A stretch of DNA of 64,000 nucleotides, from NCBI RefSeq assembly GCF_004005945.1, contig NZ_SACS01000021.1, positions 23,274-87,273 of the forward strand. Reading direction: 5' to 3'. The position numbers were made by a program, and so were the translations under genes. Of this stretch, positions 30,413 to 39,229 are shown piece after piece. The DNA comes from Rheinheimera riviphila (GTDB lineage: Bacteria; Pseudomonadota; Gammaproteobacteria; Enterobacterales; Alteromonadaceae). The notes below the pieces were generated by a model that did no database searches, was not told the DNA's origin, and worked only from the letters and a program-made list of their open reading frames with translations. Within the stretch, counting starts at the first letter, position 1, and every line of letters starts with the position of its first letter.

Positions 30413-31147
30413 ATGTTTGTATTGAAGGTTCATTTTGCCATAACCCGTTACTGCTGCGGCATGTTGTTGCTGTTGTTTTTGCCGGCTGTGATGGCGAAAT
30501 CGATTACGATCGCGGCTTCTCCGTGGCAAGGACTGACCCATGCCGACGGCTCTGGTTTATATTTTCAGATTTTCCGCGAAGCGATGGCCAGCCAGGATAT
30601 CAAACTGAATTTTCGGCTCAGTAACTGGAAGCGGGCAAAACACATGTTTTATGCCAAGCGGGCTGATGTGTTGTTGGCGGATTATCACCACGAAGATCCC
30701 AGTCGGTTTTTTCCACGCTGGCATCTGGATTATGATCAAAGTGTGCAGTTGTACAGCCTACAGCCGCTGCAAAACTTAGCCCAGTTAAAAGACCGTCCGG
30801 TGGGCTGGTTGTTGGGGTATGACTTTGATCAGTATTTACCGGTTCCGGTTGAACCCTATGAAGTGGCCACTGAAGAAGAAGGTTTTATGCTGTTGCAACA
30901 CCAACGGCTGGCGGCATTTATCAGCTATCAGAGTCATCAACCAGATCCAATGGTGCTGCCGCTGTATAGTCTGGAGATTTTAGCAGCACAGCCACTTTAC
31001 CCATTGTTTCAGAACGATTTTGAAGGCAGACAGCTGGCCAGAGCTTATGATTTGGGTATGGCGCAGCTGTATCGGAGTGGCAGGCTGGCCGAACTCCATC
31101 ACAGCCGGACCAGCTATCAACATGCTCGTTATGAACAGGTGAAATAA
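30413..31147 (+). CDS. periplasmic solute-binding-like protein (SBP_bac_3 type)
   Basis: The 244-residue protein starting at the ATG at 30413 has a signal peptide ending in VMA/KS; GGATGG lies upstream. An ATG at 30368 gives an implausibly long leader. The mature part reads like a type-2 periplasmic binding fold (ITIAASPWQGLTHADGSG, then YFQIFREAM, RADVLLADYHHED). No transport genes are adjacent. Stand-alone proteins of this type are common in Alteromonadales and often have no known ligand. The family call is probable; ligand unknown. Confidence 0.72.
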   Translation: MFVLKVHFAITRYCCGMLLLLFLPAVMAKSITIAASPWQGLTHADGSGLYFQIFREAMASQDIKLNFRLSNWKRAKHMFYAKRADVLLADYHHEDPSRFFPRWHLDYDQSVQLYSLQPLQNLAQLKDRPVGWLLGYDFDQYLPVPVEPYEVATEEEGFMLLQHQRLAAFISYQSHQPDPMVLPLYSLEILAAQPLYPLFQNDFEGRQLARAYDLGMAQLYRSGRLAELHHSRTSYQHARYEQVK

Positions 31148-31177
31148 TGCTGCCTGTTCGGCTCAGAATAGCCCAGA

Positions 31178-31657
31178 CTAACGATACACCACATCCCCAT
31201 ACATCGGTGCCAACAGGCCCAGCAGCTGGTTTTGTGCGGCAATGCTAATGTTCTGTTCCGTCATCACTTTCATCAGATGCCGCACCAGATTGTCAAAATC
31301 GGCCTGGGTGATTTTAAAACCGGTGTGACTTTCCTGCATGCTGACACCGGTGTATTTACACGGGCCACCGCTGAGTTCACAGAGCTGTTCAATCAATAAC
31401 TTCCGAAATCTGGCAATATCAGTGTCGCGAAAATGGTGAACGATTTGTGGGTCGTTTTCAATTTCGACCAATAAAGCATCGACGATTTTTTCGATGCCCA
31501 CTGTGCTGCCAAGCTGTTGATACAGATGATCTTTCGAAGCTGTCTGACTACAACCGCTCAGGGCGGTTACCCCAAACACCGCTAAACACAAACTCAGCCA
31601 TAGGCCGGATAAAGATGATGCTTTCATTAGGGATGCTTTGATTAGAGATGCTTTCAT
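31178..31657 (-). CDS. lipoprotein group-1 truncated hemoglobin
   Basis: The 159-residue haem protein has an export signal ending in a lipobox (LSGC, Cys36), so it is predicted to be membrane-anchored outside the cytoplasm. The globin core follows with YQQLGSTVGIEKIV and the likely proximal His at residue 111 (MQESHTGFKIT). The start region holds nearly three copies of a 15-base repeat encoding (M/I)KASL. A start at 31627 would be equally good for export. Its ATG overlaps the DUF3034 stop. A role in O2 or NO handling is inferred. Confidence 0.88.
   Translation of the reverse strand: MKASLIKASLMKASSLSGLWLSLCLAVFGVTALSGCSQTASKDHLYQQLGSTVGIEKIVDALLVEIENDPQIVHHFRDTDIARFRKLLIEQLCELSGGPCKYTGVSMQESHTGFKITQADFDNLVRHLMKVMTEQNISIAAQNQLLGLLAPMYGDVVYR
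31613..31657 (-). repeat. 15-base tandem repeat at the start of the truncated-globin gene
   Basis: ATGAAAGCATCTCTA, ATCAAAGCATCCCTA and ATGAAAGCATC follow each other in frame. The repeat duplicates the initiation region and encodes MKASL-IKASL-MKAS. It offers two possible start codons (31657 and 31627). Confidence 0.85.
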
Positions 31658-32487
31658 TAAAAGGTGGCCTCCAGCGCCAGATAATAGCCTTGTTGTTGGG
31701 CGAGGCCAGCGATGCTGCCTAAATCAACATAACCACCCACCACACTGAAATTCTGGTTAATAAACCAACCGACAAAAATATCGCGCCAGTGTTCTTCGTC
31801 AGCAAAGGCCAGATTGTTTGGTTTTTGCCGGAATTCAATACCGACCGCCAAATCCGGCCGTAGCAGCACCGCCGCTGAACTTTCAAACATATATTGGTAG
31901 TTATTGTGGTTGGCGCCGCCAAAACCGAGCAAGCCAATTTGGTTGGCTTTAGTGGCGCGAATGGTGGCGTTTAATAACAGGTTGCGACCCGCCACCGCGC
32001 CAAAATACACTTTGCTGGCGGCGAGATAGACATCGGTACCGGAATCGTTTTGCGCGCCAACGGCCAGGGGTAAACCGGAGTTGCGGTGTTTTTTATACTG
32101 TAATCCAACACTGATTTGCGGCAGGCTGGTGTACAACAATTCACCGGCGATATGGTATTTCAGACCCAAGACGTCCTGCTGTAAATCGCCACCAATAGTA
32201 TCGAGGTTAAATTTCTGCCGGGTCAGTGACACTTCCCATTGATTGTTATAACTGGCGCCGATGCCGAAATTTTGTAAGGTAAAGTCATCAACACCGACGC
32301 GGCTGGTAAAGCTATTGACCGACCACTGGCCGCTACTCGCGTAGCCGTTAATCACCGCCCAGGGCACAATGCCACCCCCAGCGGCGCCTTCAATCGAGGT
32401 CGAACCGCCGGTGGCAATGACTTTACTGCCCGCGGCCGCTGGCAATGACAGCATCAATCCAACCAAAGCACAGATCAGTCGTTTCAT
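31657..32487 (-). CDS. DUF3034 family outer-membrane beta-barrel protein
   Basis: The 276-residue protein has a signal peptide (MKRLICALVGLMLSLPAAAG) and the glycine-rich opening ATGGSTSIEGAAGGGIVPWA that I recall as typical of DUF3034. The rest has alternating beta-strand character and ends in aromatic Phe (ALEATF), as outer-membrane barrels do. Function unknown. The ATG at 32487 overlaps the stop of the GGDEF-EAL gene (TGATG); its own stop overlaps the globin start (TAATG). It is therefore the middle gene of a coupled three-gene operon. Confidence 0.85.
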   Translation of the reverse strand: MKRLICALVGLMLSLPAAAGSKVIATGGSTSIEGAAGGGIVPWAVINGYASSGQWSVNSFTSRVGVDDFTLQNFGIGASYNNQWEVSLTRQKFNLDTIGGDLQQDVLGLKYHIAGELLYTSLPQISVGLQYKKHRNSGLPLAVGAQNDSGTDVYLAASKVYFGAVAGRNLLLNATIRATKANQIGLLGFGGANHNNYQYMFESSAAVLLRPDLAVGIEFRQKPNNLAFADEEHWRDIFVGWFINQNFSVVGGYVDLGSIAGLAQQQGYYLALEATF

Positions 32488-34877
32488 CAAAAACTCCCGC
32501 TATTATCGCTGCGACCAAACCAACGGTCGCGACTGGGTTCAAACGTCTGCAGCCATTGCTCAAAGGCTGCTGCCGGCAAGGGTTTGGAGAAAAAATACCC
32601 CTGCACTGTATCCACACCATGCTGTTGTAGTTTGGCAAGGCCGGCGACATTTTCCAAACCTTCCGCTGTCACCTTTAAACCCAGGCCATGTGCCAGTTGA
32701 GTGGTGGCTTGCACTATCAGCTCATCATTTTGATTATGCTCAATATCTTTAATAAATGCGCGGTCAATTTTCACTTCGTGGACCGGCAATTGTTTCAGAT
32801 ACGCCAATGATGACTGGCCGGTACCAAAGTCGTCAATCGCCAGTTCGATGCCCATATCCCGCAGCTGGGTTAACACATGAATGACCTGTGCCGGGTCCTG
32901 CATCACCGCGCCTTCGGTTACTTCCAACGCCAGCGCCGACGGTGACAGCTGAAAATGCTGTAACCGGCTTGCCATCTGCGCTGGCAATTCGGGATTGAGT
33001 AAATCGTGCGCCGATAGGTTAATTGCGACTTTCATTTTAAGCTGTTGCTGCTGCCAGCGCGTCAGCTGGGCCAGCACCTGGTCAATCATCCAATCCGTCA
33101 CCAGCGCAATTAAGCCGGAATGTTCGGCCAACCGGATAAATTCATCCGGCGGAATAAAACCAAGTTCCGGGTGTTGCCAGCGGATCAGCGCCTCAGACGA
33201 GTGACAAATTTGCTGGCCAAGGCTGACTTTAGGCTGATACACCACAAACATCTGACCACTTTTTAACGACAACGGCAGGTCACGCAGAATGGTTAGTTCG
33301 CGCTGATGACTTTCATCCTGACCTGATTGATACACCGCCAGATGGTCATGTCGCACCTTGGCGTGCACCATCGCAATATCGGCCCGGCGCAAAGCATCGT
33401 CGGCGCTGATCTCGGTCGATTCCAGCACATAAAGCGCCAGCGCCAGCGTCAGATTCATGCTGGAACCACCGAGTTTAAATTCCTGACTCAGCGCAAATTG
33501 CAGGCTCGCAAGCGGCGTTGTTCGGCTTTGTTGGGGCGGCTGTTGTGGAAATTGTTGTGGTAGCTGTTGTGGTAAAAGCAGCAAAAATTCATCGCCACCA
33601 AGCCGCGCCAGTAATAATGGCGGCTGCAGGCTTAATAGTGGGCTCGATTTCAGGCGGTTGGCCAGTTGTTGCAGTAACAAATCGCCATTCTGATAACCAA
33701 AGGTGTCGTTGATATGTTTAAAGTCTTTGATGTTGATCAGCAATAATTGCAAGTTCGGCTGGTGCAGCAGCGCTGGTAATTGTTGTTCGACAAAACTGCG
33801 GTTGGCGAGGCCGGTCAGTGAATCATGTTGTGACTGGAACAAGATTTGTTGTTCACGCTGTAAAATATCCTGCTGCATTTTGGTCAGGGTTTGGCTGAGT
33901 AAACCCACTTCACCTTTATGAATAAGGGGCGCTGTTGCTCGGATCCCCTGACCAATTTGCCGTGCAAAATCAGTGAGTTGGCGTAGTGGCTGGGTAATGC
34001 TGCGCGCCACCAGATAGGCGAGTAATAAGGCCAACGATAGGCCAAGACCAAAAATCAACAGCAATTGGCTGCGCGCCTGTAGATAGTTGTCACGCCAGCG
34101 GGCAGTGGCTAAATGTAAAAACGCAAACAATTGCTGCTGGCTGTCGAGCGCCACGGCGTGGGTTAAATAAGGCGGGATCACATCGTCAAACACCAGATTT
34201 TCGCCATCGCCGACACTAGATCCGGTATTGTGCGGCAAGGTTGCCGGTAGCTGTTGTTGCAAGGTGGTGGCCAGTAGTAGCTGCTGGCCCGGCGTCACCC
34301 GGCTGAAGCTGATGTCCAGATCGGTCACACCTTTGATTTGGGTGGCTAAATCCTGATCCAATAAAAACCCCATGCCGACCCAAGCGATCAGCTGCGGGGC
34401 TTTCACCGGCATCATTACCAACTGATAAGCGTCGTCACCGATCAGCACAATATCGGCCAGACTGTCGCGGCCACTTTGCTTCATTTCTTTATATAAAATT
34501 GTGATTTGCGTCTGGCTGATTTGTTGCTGTGTGCTGGCAAGTAATTCGCCGCTGGGGGATAACAACACACTGACATTGGCCTGAATACGGCCACCATGAT
34601 TCTCCAGCACCGAGGCGATGGTTTCCTGCTCGGACGTTGCCACGGCGCGGCGAAAACCAAAATCACTGGCAACGATCCGTACTGAAGTACTGAGCTGCTC
34701 GGAGCGGTTGGCGAGGGCTTGCTGGAACACTTTGCTGGCGACCGACAACGACTGCTGCGCCTGAGAATAACTGTCCCGTTTCATCGCACTGAGCGTGGCA
34801 AAACCAATGGCAACCGCCATCAAGCTGAGCAAGCCTAACAATAATAAGATCAATCGGATGCGTAACGAATCGAACAT
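32487..34877 (-). CDS. membrane GGDEF-EAL protein (c-di-GMP turnover)
   Basis: The 796-residue protein makes and/or degrades cyclic di-GMP. Two membrane helices (~10-30 and ~270-290) flank a periplasmic sensor region; a HAMP region follows. The GGDEF motif is intact (RLGGDEFLLLL) and is followed by a Pro/Gln-rich insert. The EAL domain has EALIRW, DDFGTGQSSLAYL, KIDRAFI and EGLEN, so both domains may be active. The start at 34877 is set by GAGG four bases upstream. It leads the DUF3034/globin operon, suggesting a redox or NO input. Confidence 0.92.
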   Translation of the reverse strand: MFDSLRIRLILLLLGLLSLMAVAIGFATLSAMKRDSYSQAQQSLSVASKVFQQALANRSEQLSTSVRIVASDFGFRRAVATSEQETIASVLENHGGRIQANVSVLLSPSGELLASTQQQISQTQITILYKEMKQSGRDSLADIVLIGDDAYQLVMMPVKAPQLIAWVGMGFLLDQDLATQIKGVTDLDISFSRVTPGQQLLLATTLQQQLPATLPHNTGSSVGDGENLVFDDVIPPYLTHAVALDSQQQLFAFLHLATARWRDNYLQARSQLLLIFGLGLSLALLLAYLVARSITQPLRQLTDFARQIGQGIRATAPLIHKGEVGLLSQTLTKMQQDILQREQQILFQSQHDSLTGLANRSFVEQQLPALLHQPNLQLLLINIKDFKHINDTFGYQNGDLLLQQLANRLKSSPLLSLQPPLLLARLGGDEFLLLLPQQLPQQFPQQPPQQSRTTPLASLQFALSQEFKLGGSSMNLTLALALYVLESTEISADDALRRADIAMVHAKVRHDHLAVYQSGQDESHQRELTILRDLPLSLKSGQMFVVYQPKVSLGQQICHSSEALIRWQHPELGFIPPDEFIRLAEHSGLIALVTDWMIDQVLAQLTRWQQQQLKMKVAINLSAHDLLNPELPAQMASRLQHFQLSPSALALEVTEGAVMQDPAQVIHVLTQLRDMGIELAIDDFGTGQSSLAYLKQLPVHEVKIDRAFIKDIEHNQNDELIVQATTQLAHGLGLKVTAEGLENVAGLAKLQQHGVDTVQGYFFSKPLPAAAFEQWLQTFEPSRDRWFGRSDNSGSF

Positions 34878-35239
34878 GAGACCTCGGTGATATTCGGTCC
34901 TCAGCAATAACCTGAGCATACCATAATCGAAACATAACAAAAGTTACGGATTTGCATATCCATCTGATTTTTAGACAGTTCAACCGGTTTATTTCGGACT
35001 TTACTGCTGATTTTGTGGTAGCGGCTGGTCTTTAGATGAAGTAAAACCAGCATCTAACCTTAAGCTGGGATCGGCAGAACTTCAAATTTCGGCCGCAGGG
35101 TGATCAGGATCTTTCAGAATCTTCAGCTGTGCGAGGGCGCTTTACAGTGTGAAACGAACTGGCTGGCAGTACAATTGCTGACGAACCAATTACTGACGAA
35201 CAGGGATTATTTGGCCCTGCTATCTGCTGATTGTGGTGC
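34878..35239. other. intergenic region, no gene seen
   Basis: About 360 bases between the GGDEF-EAL start and the globin stop. No coding sequence is convincing; a 60-codon plus-strand ORF at 35100 has no ribosome site. It holds a 15-base direct duplication at 35172-35201. The GGDEF-EAL promoter must lie here but I found no strong sigma-70 match. Confidence 0.5.
35172..35201 (+). repeat. 15-base tandem duplication
   Basis: CAATTGCTGACGAAC is followed directly by CAATTACTGACGAAC, one base different. It is non-coding and its role is unknown. Confidence 0.8.
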
Positions 35240-35674
35240 TCAGCATTGCGCTATATGTGACTGGCTCAGCATTCCTTCCTGAATGGTGGCGGCCAGAAAG
35301 TCGTAGTATTTGGACCAGGCGTTTTCTATGTTGGCGTTGCACTGACCTTTTAATTCATGCTGAATCGCCAAGAGCAGGGCTGATTTGACAATGCCAAAGT
35401 GACACGATTCGACACCATAAGCGCGGTGCCTTTCGCCTAAATTCAGGAGGGTCGTTCGAAGTGATTCCGGATGCGTCACATTGCCGACCGCAGTGCTGAA
35501 AATGATGAAAAAATGCTGTTCGATCAGTTGACGATCACTTTTGAACATTGGTTTAATCATCGGAGCCAATTCAAACAAACAATCATAAAAAAGCTTTGCA
35601 AAGCTTTTCTCGGCCTGATCCAGCAATAAAAAGGTCGAGGTGATGGTGTGTTTTTCGACCACAGTCAATTCCAT
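35240..35674 (-). CDS. single-domain globin
   Basis: The 144-residue cytoplasmic haem protein resembles globins of the flavohaemoglobin/single-domain class. The likely proximal His lies in LGERHRAYGV, and HFGIVKSALLLAI matches the following helix of globins. The start at 35674 is preceded by GGAGAGAG; the in-frame ATG at 35689 is the alternative. There is no reductase domain. It is on the same strand as the GGDEF-EAL operon, ~360 bases upstream, so two globins lie close to one c-di-GMP enzyme. Ligand (O2 or NO) unknown. Confidence 0.85.
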   Translation of the reverse strand: MELTVVEKHTITSTFLLLDQAEKSFAKLFYDCLFELAPMIKPMFKSDRQLIEQHFFIIFSTAVGNVTHPESLRTTLLNLGERHRAYGVESCHFGIVKSALLLAIQHELKGQCNANIENAWSKYYDFLAATIQEGMLSQSHIAQC

Positions 35675-35754
35675 TTGAACTCTCTCCATCGCTTAAATAA
35701 GCTGTGGTTAATACTATAGTCCGAAGTGCTACCCCAATTGTGATTTAATAAAGT

Positions 35755-35783
35755 CAAAAAAAACTGCCCCCGAAGGAGCAGTT
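35755..35783 (-). terminator. rho-independent terminator of the cohesin-like gene
   Basis: On the minus strand a nine-pair stem (one G-U) closed by a TTCG tetraloop is followed by eight T. It lies about 60 bases after the PEP-CTERM gene stop. Confidence 0.9.
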
Positions 35784-35842
35784 CATCGATGCCGTCATCA
35801 GCGATCAGAGCATCGCCTTTGACTCGTCGCTGGACGATTTAC

Positions 35843-36409
35843 TTAACGGCGACGGGCTAACCACAGCAGTGCTGGTACCAACAACAGCAACGTTGCTGGT
35901 GCCGGAACTTCTTCCACGCCTTCAATCACGCCGCTGGTGTTGCCGATTTGCACTTCGTCAGCCGGGATCTCAACACCCCAGCCATCGCTTAATTCAACTT
36001 TGTTGAAGTTCAGGGCAAAAGCACCGGCTTTTTTGGCGATAAAAGTAATGGTCGCCAGCTGGAAACGGTTGTCTGGCGTGGCTTGTAACTCAGCCAGTTC
36101 AAAATCTAATGCGTCAAAGTTCAGTTCCGAGAAGTTCAGCAAATTGCCGCTGACGGCTGAATATTTGTCGGTGTCAGCAAAAACGGTCAGGTAATTGCCA
36201 AAGGTGATGCTGTCAAAGGTCAGAGCCGTTGATTTAAACCATAAATCGAGATTAAAACCGGCCAGCGCGGTGTTTAAATCGCTCATCCAGATACTGGCGC
36301 TGATGGTATCGCCTTTCTGATAGCTGGTATTGTCCAGTTCAACACTGATTAAAGCAGCCTGTGTTTGCAGGCTGAAGAATAAACCGAGTACCGCAAAGAA
36401 TTTTTTCAT
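35843..36409 (-). CDS. PEP-CTERM protein with cohesin-like domain
   Basis: The 188-residue exported protein has a signal peptide (to QTQA/AL). Residues ~20-150 follow the cohesin pattern: short beta-strands with YQKGDTISASIWMSD, LAGFNLDLWFKSTALTF, and LATITFIAKKAG near the end. The tail VPAPATLLLLVPALLWLARRR (in two parts: VPAPA plus helix and RRR, ~168-188) is a PEP-CTERM sorting signal with Ala for Glu. It lies just downstream of the dockerin-type nuclease on the same strand, which suggests a surface partner. Binding is inferred only. Confidence 0.72.
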   Translation of the reverse strand: MKKFFAVLGLFFSLQTQAALISVELDNTSYQKGDTISASIWMSDLNTALAGFNLDLWFKSTALTFDSITFGNYLTVFADTDKYSAVSGNLLNFSELNFDALDFELAELQATPDNRFQLATITFIAKKAGAFALNFNKVELSDGWGVEIPADEVQIGNTSGVIEGVEEVPAPATLLLLVPALLWLARRR

Positions 36410-36502
36410 TGTTCACATCCAAAATTAATCATTTAATCAAATTGTTATGCTGTAAAGACCGCAGCGCAGTTCAGCACTGCGGTCATGTGCGAAGCAGACT
36501 GC

Positions 36503-39025
36503 TTATTTAATCGCGCAGCGGGCATAAGTACATAACGCCGCCATCGCCCGCGCATCGGTACTGTTCACTTTGCCATCTTTGTTAAAGTCGTAGCTTAAAC
36601 TCAGCACCGCACCACTGCGCAGTAACTGGTTAAACAGGTTGATATCGTTGTTATCAACATCACCGTCTTTATCCAAATCAGCAGGTTTTGCCGTGCTCAG
36701 TGCCAGTTCTACTACGACCGGATCGTGGTCAGAAGAGCGGAACGGCGTGTCCTGATACAAGTCGGATTGTTGTTGTGATGTTTTGTCTTCGACGTTGTAG
36801 TCAAACACAATCGGCTCGTCGGAGTTGATATGCCATTCAGTGGCATAAGACACCTGCGATGACAAGCTGCTGCTGGCCAGAGCGTGGTCCAGATAACCAC
36901 TTTCACCGCTGAAGCTGTAGCCATAACCACGATTACCCTGATGTTTTTCAATCAGGTTAACAAAACCAGCGCTAACGAAGGTATGAATTGGATCTTCTTT
37001 GGCGTAAGCGTTTAAGTCACCAATCACCAGTACATCTGGATCGGTGCTGCCGGTAGGCGCGGTGTTTAAGAATGCCATCAGCTGTGTTGCAGCCTGCACC
37101 CTGGTCGCATTCCAGCAACTTTGGCCATCTTTAAAGTCGCGATCCGGACTGGTTGAACCCGGGCAGCTGCCTTTTGATTTAAAGTGGTTGACTGCCACAC
37201 TGAACACTTCATTGGTTTTCACTTCTTTGAAGGTTTGGACCAATGGTTGACGGTTACCAAAACCAAACACACCGCTGCTGGTGGTAACTGCATTACCCAC
37301 CGGCACTACCGAAGCAGCTTTGTAAATCAGGCCAACGGAAATTTCATCAGTACCAAGTGCGGTGCTGCCTGGCACGCTGGCGAAGCTATAAGTGCCGGCA
37401 CCGGCCACCGCATTCAGGCGGCTGACTAAATCAACGATAGCGCTGGCGGAACCATAACCGTCGTTTTCAATTTCCATCAGACCTACCACATCTGCGTCCA
37501 TTGCCGCCAAAGCCGCGACAATTTTGTCAGCCTGACGTTCAAATTCCACAGTGCTGTTGGCGCCGCGTGAGGTTGGGAAACCCGTGCCATCGCCGTTCCC
37601 GTTGAAGTAGTTCAGCACGTTAAAGCTGGCAACGGTCAGACTGTCCTGACGTTTCAGCTCTGGCGCGTCCTGGCGCAGGTTGCTGGCAGTATGGGTTGGC
37701 GTGACGGCTGGCAATAACCGCCAGGCGCTGAAGCTGAAGTCCAGCACACCTTGCAGATTACTGAACGTATCGCCCAGACGGACCGGGTTGTTCATGGTTA
37801 AACCTGGCGCTGGGTAGCTGATATTGGCCGGGTTTTTGCCGTTTTGCAGGTCGTCCAGAATGATTTTATCCAGCTTGTTCTGCGCGGCAAGGGCGATGGC
37901 TTCAGCCGTGCCCGGACGGAACTGGTTGGTTGGGGTGTACAGACGTTTCGACGACAAACCCAATTCACCATAAGTGCCGAGGCTGAAGGTATCAGACACA
38001 GTCAGCGACTGACCGATTTGCACTTGCATACTTTCCAGCGCTTCCAGGCCGGTCAGATTGCTGAACGGCAGGCTGAGTGCTACCGGAGCAATTGCTTCAC
38101 CCGGGCCACAATCCAGCAATGCGGCTGAGCGTTTTAACTGGGTTTTGGTGAAGAATTCTTCAACCACACCGATGATCCGCACTTTGCTGCCCGCTGCCGG
38201 GTAGTCCGTCACGCCGTTGTTGTAGATAAAGATTGCTTCGGAAGTGGCTGGGTTGTTGTCTGAATCTGCCGCTTCTTCCTGCACATAAAAGCCAGTGGCT
38301 GTTTGCAGTTGCTGAGTGACAATACCTTCAATAATATGAATTTTGCCAACTTCGGCTGATGCAGTGCCGCTGCCCTGAATGGCGCTGATGAAAGTTGCGG
38401 TTTCACCGCAGGCGCCGATCAACGGATCCGGCGTTGGGTCCGGATCTGGATCCGTGCCGCCACCGCCTTCCATGCTATGAGAACCCAGGTTGCTGAAAGT
38501 GTTGACGGCAAAAGAGACCCATTGGGCTGCCGGGTCAAAAGCATCACTGCCATCGTTGTCGCCCTGAGTGACAGTTGATTGGCGGACCAGGGTTTTATCG
38601 ATGGTTTTGATATCGCCAGTGCCCCAGCTACTCGCAGGACGGAAACCAATCTGACCCACGACATCAACCAAAGTAGTGCCGTTGTATAACGCAACGGCGT
38701 CATCACCGTTAAAATTGCCTGAGCCGAGCGTTAAGCTGGCGGACGTTTGTTTGTCTTTTAATTCTTGCACTGCGGCGGTATCAACCAACACCAACACCGA
38801 TTTGGCGGCAATTTCACCGGATAAATTCACGGTTTTGCCGGCGGTGACGGCGCCGTTTGAAAATACTTTGATACTGTAACCGGCTAGATTTAACGGGCTG
38901 CTTGAAGGGTTGTAAATTTCCAGCGCTTTATTGTTTGAAGAACCTTCTACATATTCAGAAATAAAAGGTTCAGCCTGAAGTGCGGGCGCCAAAAGCGCTG
39001 GCAGCAGGAGCAGTTTAAATTTCAT
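36503..39025 (-). CDS. secreted ExeM/NucH-type endonuclease with C-terminal dockerin-like repeats
   Basis: The 840-residue extracellular nuclease has a signal peptide (to QAEPF). A lamin-tail domain (~18-140, FISEYVEGSSNNKALEIYNP), an OB-fold-like region (~205-330) and an endonuclease/exonuclease/phosphatase domain (~450-775) follow. The last domain has motifs FNVLNYF, MEIENDG, VIGDLNAY and SSDHDPVV. The last ~58 residues hold two EF-hand-like loops (DLDKDGDVDNNDINLF and DFNKDGKVNSTDARAM), a dockerin I pattern. ExeM nucleases degrade extracellular DNA for phosphate or biofilm turnover. The C-terminal dockerin replaces the GlyGly-CTERM tail often seen in ExeM. Confidence 0.9.
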   Translation of the reverse strand: MKFKLLLLPALLAPALQAEPFISEYVEGSSNNKALEIYNPSSSPLNLAGYSIKVFSNGAVTAGKTVNLSGEIAAKSVLVLVDTAAVQELKDKQTSASLTLGSGNFNGDDAVALYNGTTLVDVVGQIGFRPASSWGTGDIKTIDKTLVRQSTVTQGDNDGSDAFDPAAQWVSFAVNTFSNLGSHSMEGGGGTDPDPDPTPDPLIGACGETATFISAIQGSGTASAEVGKIHIIEGIVTQQLQTATGFYVQEEAADSDNNPATSEAIFIYNNGVTDYPAAGSKVRIIGVVEEFFTKTQLKRSAALLDCGPGEAIAPVALSLPFSNLTGLEALESMQVQIGQSLTVSDTFSLGTYGELGLSSKRLYTPTNQFRPGTAEAIALAAQNKLDKIILDDLQNGKNPANISYPAPGLTMNNPVRLGDTFSNLQGVLDFSFSAWRLLPAVTPTHTASNLRQDAPELKRQDSLTVASFNVLNYFNGNGDGTGFPTSRGANSTVEFERQADKIVAALAAMDADVVGLMEIENDGYGSASAIVDLVSRLNAVAGAGTYSFASVPGSTALGTDEISVGLIYKAASVVPVGNAVTTSSGVFGFGNRQPLVQTFKEVKTNEVFSVAVNHFKSKGSCPGSTSPDRDFKDGQSCWNATRVQAATQLMAFLNTAPTGSTDPDVLVIGDLNAYAKEDPIHTFVSAGFVNLIEKHQGNRGYGYSFSGESGYLDHALASSSLSSQVSYATEWHINSDEPIVFDYNVEDKTSQQQSDLYQDTPFRSSDHDPVVVELALSTAKPADLDKDGDVDNNDINLFNQLLRSGAVLSLSYDFNKDGKVNSTDARAMAALCTYARCAIK

Positions 39026-39081
39026 AGGGTTTCCATGGCTGTTGGTTGATTGTTTGGTTACTTGTGTTCTTAATTTTTTAG

Positions 39082-39132
39082 TTAATTGTTTGATTAATTT
39101 GTTTGATTAATTTGTTTGATTAATTTGTTTGT
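39082..39132 (-). repeat. 13-base AT-rich tandem repeat, four copies
   Basis: The unit TTAATTTGTTTGA is repeated about four times (the first copy lacks one T, the last ends in T). It lies 57-107 bases upstream of the nuclease start, in its leader or promoter. Such tracts can vary in copy number by slippage. Confidence 0.9.
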
Positions 39133-39204
39133 CGATTCTTGTTAGTTCTGCAGTTGATCGCTTTGTTGGAAATTTAACAGTGCCGACTTTGCTATCGGAC
39201 TCAT

Positions 39205-39229
39205 ACACCACAGATCATGACTGTGGTGT
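39205..39229. promoter_or_regulatory. inverted repeat upstream of the nuclease gene
   Basis: ACACCACAG and CTGTGGTGT are perfect inverted arms around seven bases. No T tract follows, so it is more like an operator than a terminator. The factor is unknown. Confidence 0.4.

Noticed and set aside
35100..35282. 60-codon ORF in the gap before the GGDEF-EAL gene
   Set aside because: No ribosome site, runs into the globin gene, no recognisable sequence.
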